Part shown: positions 18,229 to 27,376 of the stretch, piece after piece
Numbering within the stretch: the stretch's first letter is position 1
How the letters are laid out: every line of letters starts with the position of its first letter
Origin: Gimesia benthica
GTDB lineage: Bacteria > Planctomycetota > Planctomycetia > Planctomycetales > Planctomycetaceae
Direction: 5' to 3'
Length of the DNA: 64,000 nt
Assembly: GCF_009720525.1 (NCBI RefSeq)
Contig: NZ_CP043930.1
Coordinates: 3,132,501 to 3,196,500 of the forward strand
The notes under the pieces: generated by a model
Databases searched by the model: none
What the model saw: only the letters and a program-made list of their open reading frames with translations
Told to the model about the DNA's origin: nothing
Program-made: the position numbers and the translations under genes

Positions 18229-18507
18229 TTAATAAAATGCCCTTGGACCTCGAAAGGGTATTCCATAATCTTCTGCAACACGCGTAAATCCTGTGAGATC
18301 AAAGTTATCAAACTCAATGCTTGTCATTAATCGTGTATCGTGTTTTACATGATCGAGCAAAAATTGATAGATCGCATTTTTCACCGTCTCTTCACTCACT
18401 CCCCCAATAGAGAATTCTGTAAAACGATCATCTTCGTCTCTTAAGATCTTGCCCAGGTTCAATACTTCTTTTTTCTTGATAGATACTAAATAAGCTTGAA
18501 TCGACAT
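18229..18507 (-). CDS. Small hypothetical protein, AT-rich
   Basis: A 92-residue protein from ATG at 18507 (MSIQAYLVSIKKK); a TTG at 18558 would add 17 residues. It is acidic/basic mixed, without signal peptide or membrane helix, and has no Cys. I do not recognise it. Its base composition is clearly richer in A and T than the flanking genes, with codons such as AAA, GAT and ATT favoured, which suggests later acquisition. It lies between the convergent DUF1501 gene and the ceramidase-like gene. Confidence 0.6.
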   Translation of the reverse strand: MSIQAYLVSIKKKEVLNLGKILRDEDDRFTEFSIGGVSEETVKNAIYQFLLDHVKHDTRLMTSIEFDNFDLTGFTRVAEDYGIPFRGPRAFY

Positions 18508-18591
18508 ATCCTGACTCTCTTTCTCACTTGGATTCTTGATTAGAAATTGGAGTGACAATATATAGAGAGATTTTCTGCAAATAAGTTCAGC

Positions 18592-19890
18592 TTACTTTTG
18601 CATCAGTTTCTGAATTCCCCGCATCAGATGCTGATCCACTTCCGGGCCACTGAAAGCCACACTGACTTCATAGCCCCCCTGGAAGTAAGCTTCCGCAGTC
18701 GGCAGATACCAGGGACCGCCGTCCCCGTAGCCGGCCACCGCCATGAATCGTTCGGGGTAGAGCATCTGGGTCCGAAGCTGATACTCGATAAACGGCTCGG
18801 CTGGCAGGTACAGCAGGGATATCTGGTTGACGTGCAACCCGCTCAACGTAATCGGCTTCTGAGCGGCATGCCGTCGCAACCAGGCCAGCGTGAAAGCAGG
18901 CCGGTTCCGATGCACCACCCGCCGACTGTGATCATTGATCTGTTTCTCCAGTTCAGCGATGGAGAATGCCCGGTTGACCGGGGGCAGGAAATCAGCGGTC
19001 GTCCACTGCAGCCGCTTGATCGGTTCGGGACGGAGTTGTGCGGACGCCCGTTCCATCGCCGCAAAGATCCGTTGCGCCAGCACCGAACGATTCTCGTGGT
19101 GATCGCTGTTGTTATATTTGCCTGCATTGATATTGCCCGCACAGCCGGTGAAGTAAACGTGCAGGCAATCGGGAGCATCGTGCTCGGCCTTCAGCTTGCG
19201 CGCCTGCCCCACGAACTCACTGTTTACATGCCCCTCGGTACAACAGTAACTGATGGGATGCACGGCGTAGTAGTAGCAGGCGGCGACTTTCTCTTTTCCA
19301 TCATAAAAGGCGACCGTCTTCAACCAGGGATCGATCACGCCGGCCGGCAGATCACGAATATCATCGCTACTGGCCGCCACACTTCGATTCTTCAGGATCT
19401 TACCCTGGTCGTTCAACACCCGCCTGTTGGAAGCCACTTGCTCCACCTCTGCCTGGGCCGAAGCAACGTGCGTCAGTCGCCGCGGTGATTTCAGACTCTC
19501 CTTTACCGCAGTCTCCGCCCGCTGGAGACAGGTCTGAAAAAACTGGGGATCCATGTTGGGTGGCAGATCACCTTGTGCCCGCACAATCCGATCCGTCTCC
19601 AGGCAGGCAAACGGAGCATCGTGTTGATGCACGCACTGCACGGCCACCCGGTCCGCGGTGGTGCCGGCGGCCTTTGCCAGTGCCTGCCGCAACTGCAAAT
19701 GGGCATCGTTACAGAGCCCCGTCCAGTCCAGAGTGCAGACAACTACAGGCTGTGGCTCGGTTAACAGCACAAACCCCAGTGCTTCCAGCGGTGAATCAAT
19801 CCGTGATGCGGCAGGAATCCAGCCCCCGCATAACGAGTGCCCGATCGGCACAGTGACATCAAAGCGGAAGGGAGCGATCTGATATGGCAT
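18592..19890 (-). CDS. Neutral ceramidase-like hydrolase
   Basis: A 432-residue protein resembling the N-terminal catalytic domain of neutral/alkaline ceramidases (PF04734 type). It starts MPYQIAPFRFDVTVPIGHSL without a signal peptide, has a CVHQHDAP segment at the place of the ceramidase HxHxGP zinc motif, and EFVGQARKLKAEH and YFTGCAGNINAG further on. True ceramidases are secreted and larger. Many planctomycetes have such short, cytoplasmic-looking relatives, whose substrate is unknown. It lies downstream of the NDH-2 gene on the same strand, with a gap of 92 bp. Confidence 0.65.
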   Translation of the reverse strand: MPYQIAPFRFDVTVPIGHSLCGGWIPAASRIDSPLEALGFVLLTEPQPVVVCTLDWTGLCNDAHLQLRQALAKAAGTTADRVAVQCVHQHDAPFACLETDRIVRAQGDLPPNMDPQFFQTCLQRAETAVKESLKSPRRLTHVASAQAEVEQVASNRRVLNDQGKILKNRSVAASSDDIRDLPAGVIDPWLKTVAFYDGKEKVAACYYYAVHPISYCCTEGHVNSEFVGQARKLKAEHDAPDCLHVYFTGCAGNINAGKYNNSDHHENRSVLAQRIFAAMERASAQLRPEPIKRLQWTTADFLPPVNRAFSIAELEKQINDHSRRVVHRNRPAFTLAWLRRHAAQKPITLSGLHVNQISLLYLPAEPFIEYQLRTQMLYPERFMAVAGYGDGGPWYLPTAEAYFQGGYEVSVAFSGPEVDQHLMRGIQKLMQK

Positions 19891-19982
19891 GGCGTCCTCA
19901 ACTGAATCAAGAATGAAGCATCCCCTTCAGCATAAATCGCCGTACCACGAAAAACGAGTGTTTTGGCCTTTTCAGTTCCCGT

Positions 19983-21329
19983 TTAGTGCTCTGACGAAAC
20001 AGGAACTTCCTCGTTTTCGTGTTCGTGCTGCGGCTCCTGCACCGGCTCCGGATCCCATTCCTTGCCGACAATCAGTCGAGCGCCTCTACGAAAACTGAGG
20101 TAGGACCAGGCCCACTGCATGACGACCAGCACCCGGTTCTTGAAGCCAGTCAGGTAGAAAACATGCACGACCAGCCAAACCACCCAGGCGAAGAAACCGG
20201 CTAATTTGAATTTTCCCATCTCGACAATGGCTCGACTGCGACCGATGGTCGCCATCTGCCCCTTGTCCCGGAAACGAAACTCACTGCGGGGTTTACCCTG
20301 AACTTCTGCGCGGATATTTTTTCCGATGCAGCGCCCCTGCTGCAGCGCCACCGGTGCGGTACCCGGCAAGGGCTTTCCTGTCTGGTGTGTATAACAGGCC
20401 TGGTCACCGGCAACAAACACGTTGGGATAATTGGTCAGACTCAGGTCTGGTTCAACCATCACGCGGCCCCGGTTATCAGTCTGCATCCCCTCTGACTGCC
20501 CCAACTTGGAAGCCTCCACGCCTGCCGCCCAGAGCACTGTCGCAGCCCGGATTCGTTCGCTCCCCAGTTCGACGCCATCTTCGTTGATGTTAGTCACCAC
20601 AGACGAAGTCCAGAGCTGAACTCCCAGGTTCTCCAGGTCGCGGGCTGCTCGATTCGCCTGCTCTTCGGAGAACATCGGCAGAATTCGTGGCCCCGCTTCG
20701 ACCAGGATCACGCGAGTATGACTCGGATTGATGCGGCGGAAATCCTTGGAGAGGGTAAATCGGCTCATCTCGCCAATCGCCCCTGCCAGTTCAACCCCCG
20801 TCGGTCCACCACCCACGATCACGTATGTCAGATATTTCTTCTGCTCATCGGGGTCGGTAATCCGCTCTGCATGCTCAAAGGCCGACAGCACCCGCTTGCG
20901 AATCTCTGTGGCCTGCGAGATGTTCTTTAAGCCTGGCGCGTAAACTTCCCACTCATTATGACCAAAATAACTGTGAGTCGCACCGCAGGCCAGAACCAGG
21001 TAATCATATTCCAGTTCGCCAAAATCAAACTGGACTTTCTTGCCAGGCAGATCGATTGACTGGGCTTCTCCCAGTAGTACACTGGTATTCTTATAGCGGG
21101 ACAGCAGGCTGCGAATGGGCGTCGCGATATCTGCAGGACTCAGGCCAGCCATGGCGACCTGGTAGAGCAATGGTTGAAACAGATGGTAATTATGGCGGTC
21201 AACCAGGGTCACTTCGACGCCGGGAACGCCTCCCAGTTCTAACGCGGCATTCAAGCCGGCAAAACCACCACCGATAATCAGGACCCTTTTAGAGTCTGCC
21301 TTGCTGCCGGGGTTTTGTATAGTATTCAT
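19983..21329 (-). CDS. ndh: Type II NADH dehydrogenase (NDH-2)
   Basis: A 448-residue single-subunit NADH:quinone oxidoreductase. The FAD-binding motif is RVLIIGGGFAGLNAALELG; next come HNYHLFQPLLYQVAMAGLS, the NADH motif VIVGGGPTGVELAGAI, FVAGDQA, and a C-terminal amphipathic/hydrophobic segment (FAWVVWLVVHVFYL) for membrane attachment. It passes electrons to the quinone pool without pumping protons. The menaquinone genes earlier in the window would supply that quinone. It is monocistronic or cotranscribed with the ceramidase-like gene after it. Confidence 0.94.
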   Translation of the reverse strand: MNTIQNPGSKADSKRVLIIGGGFAGLNAALELGGVPGVEVTLVDRHNYHLFQPLLYQVAMAGLSPADIATPIRSLLSRYKNTSVLLGEAQSIDLPGKKVQFDFGELEYDYLVLACGATHSYFGHNEWEVYAPGLKNISQATEIRKRVLSAFEHAERITDPDEQKKYLTYVIVGGGPTGVELAGAIGEMSRFTLSKDFRRINPSHTRVILVEAGPRILPMFSEEQANRAARDLENLGVQLWTSSVVTNINEDGVELGSERIRAATVLWAAGVEASKLGQSEGMQTDNRGRVMVEPDLSLTNYPNVFVAGDQACYTHQTGKPLPGTAPVALQQGRCIGKNIRAEVQGKPRSEFRFRDKGQMATIGRSRAIVEMGKFKLAGFFAWVVWLVVHVFYLTGFKNRVLVVMQWAWSYLSFRRGARLIVGKEWDPEPVQEPQHEHENEEVPVSSEH

Positions 21330-21503
21330 CTCAGTAATTATTCAGACAGGACGTTAATGTCAATCAGACAGAAGTAAGCGCCCTCCTCGATGCCGATCAC
21401 GAAAACACACTATAGCTATTCTAGTCGATCCGTCCATGCACACAAAATAAGTTCCTGAAAAAATCAGCCGGTTCGCAAGAGAATCGATAAAAACAGATGA
21501 AAA

Positions 21504-22982
21504 TCAGGCCAGAATTTCATGAAGCACTTCACCGTGCACATTGGTCAGCCGGCGTTCGATCCCGTTGTGATACCAGGTCAGCCGGGTGTGATCGATGCCC
21601 AGCAGATGCAGCACGGTCGCATGATAATCGTGCCAGGGAACAACTTTCTCGACCGATTTCCAGCCGAATTCATCAGTGGCTCCATAGCTGAGCCCATGCT
21701 TAAGACCACCGCCTGCCATCCAGACCGAGAAACCATTCATATTGTGATCGCGGCCTGTGCCCACCGTATTTGAAGCTGACTGCGTGAAAGGCGTCCGGCC
21801 AAATTCAGTCGAGAACAGCACCAGCGTGTCCTCCAGCATCCCCCGTTGACGTAAATCCTTCAATAGCCCCGCGACAGGCTGATCGATGCGCGTCGCTTCC
21901 CGCAGATGATTCCGCTTTACATCCTCATGCCCGTCCCAGTTAATGCGAGGTGAGCCGAAGGGGCCTCCCGAAAAGAGCTGCACGAAACGCACACCCTGCT
22001 CCAGCAGCCGCCGGGCCAGCAGACAGTTGCGGGCAAAGGGAGCGGTTTCCTCCCGGTCGAAGCCGTACATCCCCCGGGTCGCGGCAGTTTCTCCTGAAAG
22101 GTCCGTCACCCGTGGGACGGCCAGCTGCATTTTTGCAGCCAGAACGTGACTGCGGATCCGGGCTTCCAGGTCACTGTTGGCACCAGCCCGTTCGAGGTGT
22201 GCCTGATTGAACCGGTTCAACAATTGTCGACTGGCCAGTTCGGTCTGCTCTGAAATCTGCCGTTCAGGAAACAGATCCCGAATGGCGGGGCCTTCGCTCT
22301 GAAAGGGAACCCCCTGGTGCTGAGCCGGGAGGAAACCGTTGGACCAGTTAATTGTCCCCGCAGCGGGATAGCCACGGACATCCGGCAGCACGACATAAGA
22401 GGGCAGTTCATCGGTCTCGCAACCGAGTCCGTAAGACAACCAGGCCCCCAGCACCGGAAAACCGTTGAGTCGAAACCCGGTGTTCTCCTGAAATGTGGCT
22501 GGCGTATGATTGGCGGAATCTGCTTTCATCGAGCGGATTAGCGTTAATTCATCCGCCTGTGACGCGATGTGCGGGAACAACTCTGAAATCCACAGACCGC
22601 TTTCACCCCGCTGCTGAAACTCAAAATCGTTCTTTCGCAACAGGCCCACTTTGCCGAAAAATGTCTCGGGCTTCTTGTCGGTCGGCATTTCCTTGCCATG
22701 CAGTTTATTGAGCGAAGGTTTATAGTCAAACGAATCCAGATGACTCAAGCCACCGATCAGACAGATATGGACCACCCGTTTCACTCGCGGCGAAAAATGT
22801 GGTGCCGGAACCGTATTTTGCTTCGGTGTTGCGCCGCGCACAGACTGCTGACGGAGTAACAGATCCATCAGTGCGGTCCCCGCCAGTCCGGTCCCGGCCC
22901 AGGAAAAGAAATCACGTCGGGACAAAGATTCGTTTTCCGGAGGTGGATTCAAATTCTTCTGCTGTGGTTCTGAAAATGACAT
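21504..22982 (-). CDS. DUF1501 protein with Tat signal, partner of the DUF1549/DUF1553 cytochrome protein
   Basis: A 492-residue DUF1501 protein with a Tat signal (LSRRDFFSWAGTGLAG). It carries the family segments HICLIGGLSHLDSFDYKP, INWDGHED, FSTEFGRTPF and GTGRDHNMNGFSVWM. It lies 7 bp after the DUF1549/DUF1553 gene on the same strand. This pair is a very common planctomycete two-gene unit, thought to act outside the cytoplasm; substrate and reaction are not known. The GTGRDHN(M)NG segment contains candidate metal or phosphate ligands of the alkaline-phosphatase-like fold. Confidence 0.92.
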   Translation of the reverse strand: MSFSEPQQKNLNPPPENESLSRRDFFSWAGTGLAGTALMDLLLRQQSVRGATPKQNTVPAPHFSPRVKRVVHICLIGGLSHLDSFDYKPSLNKLHGKEMPTDKKPETFFGKVGLLRKNDFEFQQRGESGLWISELFPHIASQADELTLIRSMKADSANHTPATFQENTGFRLNGFPVLGAWLSYGLGCETDELPSYVVLPDVRGYPAAGTINWSNGFLPAQHQGVPFQSEGPAIRDLFPERQISEQTELASRQLLNRFNQAHLERAGANSDLEARIRSHVLAAKMQLAVPRVTDLSGETAATRGMYGFDREETAPFARNCLLARRLLEQGVRFVQLFSGGPFGSPRINWDGHEDVKRNHLREATRIDQPVAGLLKDLRQRGMLEDTLVLFSTEFGRTPFTQSASNTVGTGRDHNMNGFSVWMAGGGLKHGLSYGATDEFGWKSVEKVVPWHDYHATVLHLLGIDHTRLTWYHNGIERRLTNVHGEVLHEILA

Positions 22983-22989
22983 GGCAGTT

Positions 22990-25900
22990 TCAATTCACAT
23001 ATAAAAATTCGTTACTGTTCAGCAGCACCCGACATAAGGCAGACAGACCATGTTGAGAAACAAACTCACGTGACACGGCTGCTTCCTCCAGTCGTGGCGG
23101 CCGCTGATAAACCAACTCAAAGAGTTCAACCACCTGCTGCCCGGAGTCGGCACCTGAGCGCTGCTTGACCCGCGCGGCCAGCTGATCCGACATGCGCAAC
23201 ACAAAGGAATCGTTCATCAAAGCCAGTGCCTGCAGGGGCGTGGTTGTCGATGCCCGGTCGGGAGTGGTCGTAGAAGGATCGGGACAGTCGAACGTTTCCA
23301 GAAGCGGATGCCGTCCCCCGCGTGCTGAAAATCGATAAATCGACCTGCGATTAAATTCTTCACCCACAGGATCCAGTGGTTCATAAAACTGGGTCCCCTT
23401 GAAGAAATACGATTTGACGTCCTGGTAACCGCGGCCCCCGACTTCGGGATTCAATTTGCCCGCGACTTTCAGGATCGAATCGCGAATTGATTCCGCTTCA
23501 ATCCGTTGCGGACTCTTTCTCCATAGCCAGCGATTGTCAGCATCTACCAGCATCGCCTGCGAATCGACTTCAGAGGATTGCCGAAACGTTGCCGAGAGCA
23601 GTATCTCACGCTGCAGCGATTTCAGGCTCCAGTCATTTTCTTTCAACTGAATCGCCAGCCAGTCGAGCAGTTCGGGATGACTGCAGCGTCCGCCATTAAA
23701 ACCGAAATCATTCGGTGTATTCACCAGCCCCTGACCGAAATGATAATGCCAGATCCGATTCACAATTACTCGTGCAAACAGGGGATTGCGGGCATCAGTC
23801 ACCCAGTTGGCAAATTTCAGGCGGCGTTCCTGATCCGAACTGTCAGCGGCCAGTTTCAAATTACCATCCAGCCCCTCAATCGCCTGCAGCCCGCCCGGTT
23901 GGACGACACCCGCCGGTGCCGCCACACTTCCTCGCCTGAGCAGATGCGAGACTCCCGGATCACGGGACAAGGCGGCATAGACCTTTGTTGGTTGCACGGC
24001 CTGCAGCTTTTTGATTTCTGCCTGCAGACCGGAACGCTGTCGACGTAGTTCCCGCCATTGTTGGCGCTGTGTTTCATTCAGAGTCGCCTGCAGTTCTTCT
24101 TGAGAAAAGAAGACGCCTCCCCAGCGGGCAGAAGCCTGAATTTCTTCCTGCGTTAACGCCCGATCATACAGGCGTGCCTGACTGACCACGCCTTTGAGCA
24201 GTCGATTCCCCCCCGGAGAACCATGGCGTAAACCGAAGAGGACTTCTGTCTTCCCAGCGGGAAATGTCTGCAAACCTTTGGAGCGGTAACCACTCCCGTA
24301 AACGGCGCCATTACGATAAGCGGTGATGGTCCCATCCGCGGCATACACCAGGGCAACCTGCACCTCTTTTTCTGAAGCGGTCTTCTCTTCGGGGCCTTGG
24401 AATGACTTTGTACGATTAAAATGATCGCTCCCCGCCAGCCAGTGTCCCGGCTGCTGCTCGCCAAACACAATCGCATCGAAAATATTACCATCGGTTGTCT
24501 GTACGCTCAGGACTCCTCCACCTCGCTGCTGCAGATCGGAGAGTTTCACCCAGGCTTCCAGCGTCTTTTCCCCCAGAACTTCAGGCAGGGGCTCTGTTTT
24601 CAAAAAGGAACGGTTCCCGTCGAGCACCAGTCCCTCAGGCGTCTGCTTTGCAGAACCGTGCAGCGTCCCCGAGAGACCTCCCACCAGATCGTCTGTCCCT
24701 TTGCGAAAATCCCAGGCAGCAATGGGAGAAGATACCAGCGACGCTTCCGTTGTGTCTGCCCCTTGATTGCGTTTCGCCAGCACACGTTTTCGGGCAACCG
24801 TCTCCAGTTGAAAGAGCTGTCCCTGAACTTCTCTCAGTGTCTTCTCTTTCTGAGCGAGGGCTTGTTGAGCTCGATTATAGGCTGGATCTGGTAGATTCCG
24901 TTCTCCATGGACGACGCCTGCCAGCGCTGCGGCAAACTGGTAATATTCCTGCTGACCGATGGGGTCAAATTTATGATCGTGACAGCGGGCACAGTTCACG
25001 GTCAATCCGAGGAATGTCTGCGCGGTCACGCCAACGATATCTTCCAGTTCGTCCTGTTTCATCGTTGCCCGCATCAATGTGCTTTGTGGAATCACGACAT
25101 CATGGGGCCCCGCCACCAGGAAACCGGTCGCTTTGACCGCTCCGGGACTGTCGGGATCAAGCAGATCACCGGCTAATTGCAGCCTGACGAACTGATCGTA
25201 GGGCAGATCTTTATTCAGGGCCTGAATCACCCAGTTTCGATAATGCCAGGCATTCTCACGTGGCTGATCGCGTTCAAACCCGTTGCTTTCACCAAACCGG
25301 ACTACGTCCAGCCAGTGTCGCGCCCAGTGCTCGCCGTAATGTGGCGATGCCAGCAGGCGATCAACGATCTTCTCATACGCGTCAGCCGATTTATCATCGA
25401 CGAACGCTTCCACCTCTTCCGGTTCCGGAGGCAGACCAATTACGGAATAATACAGCCGACGAATCAAAGCACGACGATCCGCTTCAGCACGCGGCTGCAG
25501 GCCATGCTCTTTCAGCCGCCGCAACACGAAGGCATCGATGGGATTCTTTCCCCAGAGTTCGTGTTTCCCAGTCGCGACAGGTACTTTTGGTTTTTGCAGA
25601 GCCTGCAGCGACCACCAGTCGTAACCGGCCCGCTTTTCCGTCGTCTTGCTGAAGGCATCAATGGGATCAGTGCCCCACGGCGCGCCTGCCGCAATCCAAC
25701 GCCGGAACAACTGCTTCTCTTCCGCAGACAGGGGATGTTCGGGGGGCATCGCGTCCGATTCGATGTATTGCCAGAGCAGACTCTCATCCGGCTTACCTGC
25801 CTCTACCGCAGCTCCCGTTTCGCCTCCCTGGAAAGTTAAGTCGCGGCGGGAAAGATTCAGCCCCGCTTTCGGATCCAGTCCCGCGTGACAATCCAGACAG

Positions 25901-26049
25901 TGGCCAGCAATCAACGGTGCGATCACACGGTCGAAGTCCGCCTGCATACGCTCAGGTGTTTCGAAGAGATCGTCTGCCCTGCTGAGTCCCGGTAAAGCCA
26001 ACCCGAGGAACAATGCCAGCGTCACCCATACTTTCTCGCCTGCGTGCAT
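22990..26049 (-). CDS. Planctomycete cytochrome c / DUF1549 / LamG / DUF1553 protein
   Basis: A 1019-residue secreted protein. The likely start is ATG at 26049, giving a signal peptide (MHAGEKVWVTLALFLGLALP, cut after SRA); the frame is open to a TTG at 26103. The PSCyt1 domain has one haem-c site, CLDCH, near residue 50. DUF1549 follows (about 130-370, ending in a second haem motif, CARCH). A LamG/concanavalin-like insert lies at about 450-640 (LVGGLSGTLHGSAK to LKGVVSQARLYDRAL). A coiled coil then leads to DUF1553 (about 720-1010; FARVIVNRIWHYHFGQGLV, TTTPLQALALMND). It and the next DUF1501 gene form one operon, divergent from the IclR gene. Confidence 0.93.
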   Translation of the reverse strand: MHAGEKVWVTLALFLGLALPGLSRADDLFETPERMQADFDRVIAPLIAGHCLDCHAGLDPKAGLNLSRRDLTFQGGETGAAVEAGKPDESLLWQYIESDAMPPEHPLSAEEKQLFRRWIAAGAPWGTDPIDAFSKTTEKRAGYDWWSLQALQKPKVPVATGKHELWGKNPIDAFVLRRLKEHGLQPRAEADRRALIRRLYYSVIGLPPEPEEVEAFVDDKSADAYEKIVDRLLASPHYGEHWARHWLDVVRFGESNGFERDQPRENAWHYRNWVIQALNKDLPYDQFVRLQLAGDLLDPDSPGAVKATGFLVAGPHDVVIPQSTLMRATMKQDELEDIVGVTAQTFLGLTVNCARCHDHKFDPIGQQEYYQFAAALAGVVHGERNLPDPAYNRAQQALAQKEKTLREVQGQLFQLETVARKRVLAKRNQGADTTEASLVSSPIAAWDFRKGTDDLVGGLSGTLHGSAKQTPEGLVLDGNRSFLKTEPLPEVLGEKTLEAWVKLSDLQQRGGGVLSVQTTDGNIFDAIVFGEQQPGHWLAGSDHFNRTKSFQGPEEKTASEKEVQVALVYAADGTITAYRNGAVYGSGYRSKGLQTFPAGKTEVLFGLRHGSPGGNRLLKGVVSQARLYDRALTQEEIQASARWGGVFFSQEELQATLNETQRQQWRELRRQRSGLQAEIKKLQAVQPTKVYAALSRDPGVSHLLRRGSVAAPAGVVQPGGLQAIEGLDGNLKLAADSSDQERRLKFANWVTDARNPLFARVIVNRIWHYHFGQGLVNTPNDFGFNGGRCSHPELLDWLAIQLKENDWSLKSLQREILLSATFRQSSEVDSQAMLVDADNRWLWRKSPQRIEAESIRDSILKVAGKLNPEVGGRGYQDVKSYFFKGTQFYEPLDPVGEEFNRRSIYRFSARGGRHPLLETFDCPDPSTTTPDRASTTTPLQALALMNDSFVLRMSDQLAARVKQRSGADSGQQVVELFELVYQRPPRLEEAAVSREFVSQHGLSALCRVLLNSNEFLYVN

Positions 26050-26164
26050 ATCAGAGCTGCTTTCTGCTGCCGTTCGAAAGGAGTGTTGATTCGATAACTT
26101 CAATCTTAAACCGATCCCAAAGTGCTTGACACCTTAATCTCGCCCCTTTAAGATATTTCACTAT

Positions 26165-26186
26165 TGAAACCTATTTCATATATGAA
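26165..26186. promoter_or_regulatory. Overlapping palindromes in the IclR/cytochrome divergent gap
   Basis: Two inverted repeats share a stretch: TGAAA-CCTA-TTTCA at 26165-26178 and the perfect 12-base palindrome TTCATATATGAA at 26175-26186, which covers the IclR start codon (ATG 26182). The position between an IclR-family gene and a divergent operon is typical for an autoregulatory operator. Binding by this IclR protein is inferred, not shown. Confidence 0.45.
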
Positions 26187-26982
26187 GTCAACAACAATGC
26201 CCGCTCCCGATACCAATCAAAAATCGGCGGCTGCCGCCTCCCCCAGCCTGCAACGGGGAATCGCCCTGCTCGAATATCTGGCGAAGCACTCTCACGGCTG
26301 CACGCTCAGCGAACTCAGCGAGGAACTCTCTGTTCCCCAGGCATCGCTGCTGCGGATTGGGAAAGCACTGGAAGAAATGGGATACCTTTCCCGCGACGTA
26401 GCTTCCAAAAAATACTATCTGACCAATCGCTTCCTGCAGTTGATTCCCCCCAGCGTCCAAGATCGACCGCTATCGGAATGCGCGATTGGCCCGATGCGGG
26501 AATTACGTGATCTCACCGGCGAAACAACGCAACTCTGCTGCCTGATCGATACGGAAATTGTGATTCTGGAACAGCTACTGGCACGGCATCCGTTTAAATA
26601 TTCCGCCGAGATCGGTGCCCGGGCTCCCTGTTACAGTTGTGCTCCGGGCAAAGCTATCGCTGCTTTTCTTCCGGAAAACGAACGCGAAGATCTGGTGAAC
26701 CGCATCCGCTTTAAACGATTCACCCCGCACACCATCACCTCGAAACGGGCCTTCCTGAACGAGCTGGACCTGATTCGCAAACGGGGCTATGCCCTGGATC
26801 ACGAAGAAGGACTCTCCGGGATTCGCTGTGTGGCTGCTCCCATCCTGGACCGTAACGGCATTGCCATTGCAGCATTCACAATCACCGGTCCCGCAGAACG
26901 CATTCCCCAGGACGAATACGAATCGCTGGGGGATATCGTCCAGTCGCGGGCAACTCAGGTCACGCTCGCCTTCAATACCTGA
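26182..26982 (+). CDS. IclR-family transcriptional regulator
   Basis: A 266-residue repressor/activator. An N-terminal winged helix (about 20-85; LQRGIALLEYLAKHS, LSELSEELSVPQASLLRIGKALEEMGYL) is followed by the IclR effector domain (about 100-260; GARAPCYSCAPGKAIAAFLP, RGYALDHEEGLSGIRCVAAPI). The likely start is ATG 26182 or 26197; a TTG at 26164 is less likely. It is divergent from the cytochrome/DUF1501 operon, with about 130 bp between the chosen starts, and probably controls it and itself. The effector, probably a small carboxylate or sugar-derived molecule by family habit, is not known. Confidence 0.88.
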   Translation: MKSTTMPAPDTNQKSAAAASPSLQRGIALLEYLAKHSHGCTLSELSEELSVPQASLLRIGKALEEMGYLSRDVASKKYYLTNRFLQLIPPSVQDRPLSECAIGPMRELRDLTGETTQLCCLIDTEIVILEQLLARHPFKYSAEIGARAPCYSCAPGKAIAAFLPENEREDLVNRIRFKRFTPHTITSKRAFLNELDLIRKRGYALDHEEGLSGIRCVAAPILDRNGIAIAAFTITGPAERIPQDEYESLGDIVQSRATQVTLAFNT

Positions 26983-27376
26983 TGTCACCTGAGGCCTGCC
27001 CCTGCAAAGGCGGCACAGTCGTCATGACCAGCAGAGCCACTCCATTCACGCCAGGCGTTCTACACAGACGATCTCTAACACTTGGCAGCGATCCATCCTT
27101 ACAGAGGTATGTTGCAATTTGACATCTTCGTAACGCGACCTAGCTTTAGGTAGTCATTCAGATGTATCTCTATCATCGCGATGACCGTTATGCCCTGAAA
27201 ACAGACCAAACCGTCTGAATCGGTTTCCCCGGAATGCAAGTTACTCCAGTGTTCAATGCGGGTGACGATGAAATGCATCAAGCAAATGTCTGTTTAAAGA
27301 GCATTGAAATTCAAATTTACGCCAGACCAGTTCGGGCAGTACCTGTCTCGGGTTGTAATCTCGTCAAGGTTTTCCG
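26983..27376. other. Intergenic region without a recognisable gene
   Basis: About 390 bp between the IclR gene and the GGDEF gene. It is richer in A and T than the flanking genes. I see a TTGACA at 27119-27124 but no matching -10 at a proper distance, and no convincing hairpin or small coding frame. Confidence 0.5.
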
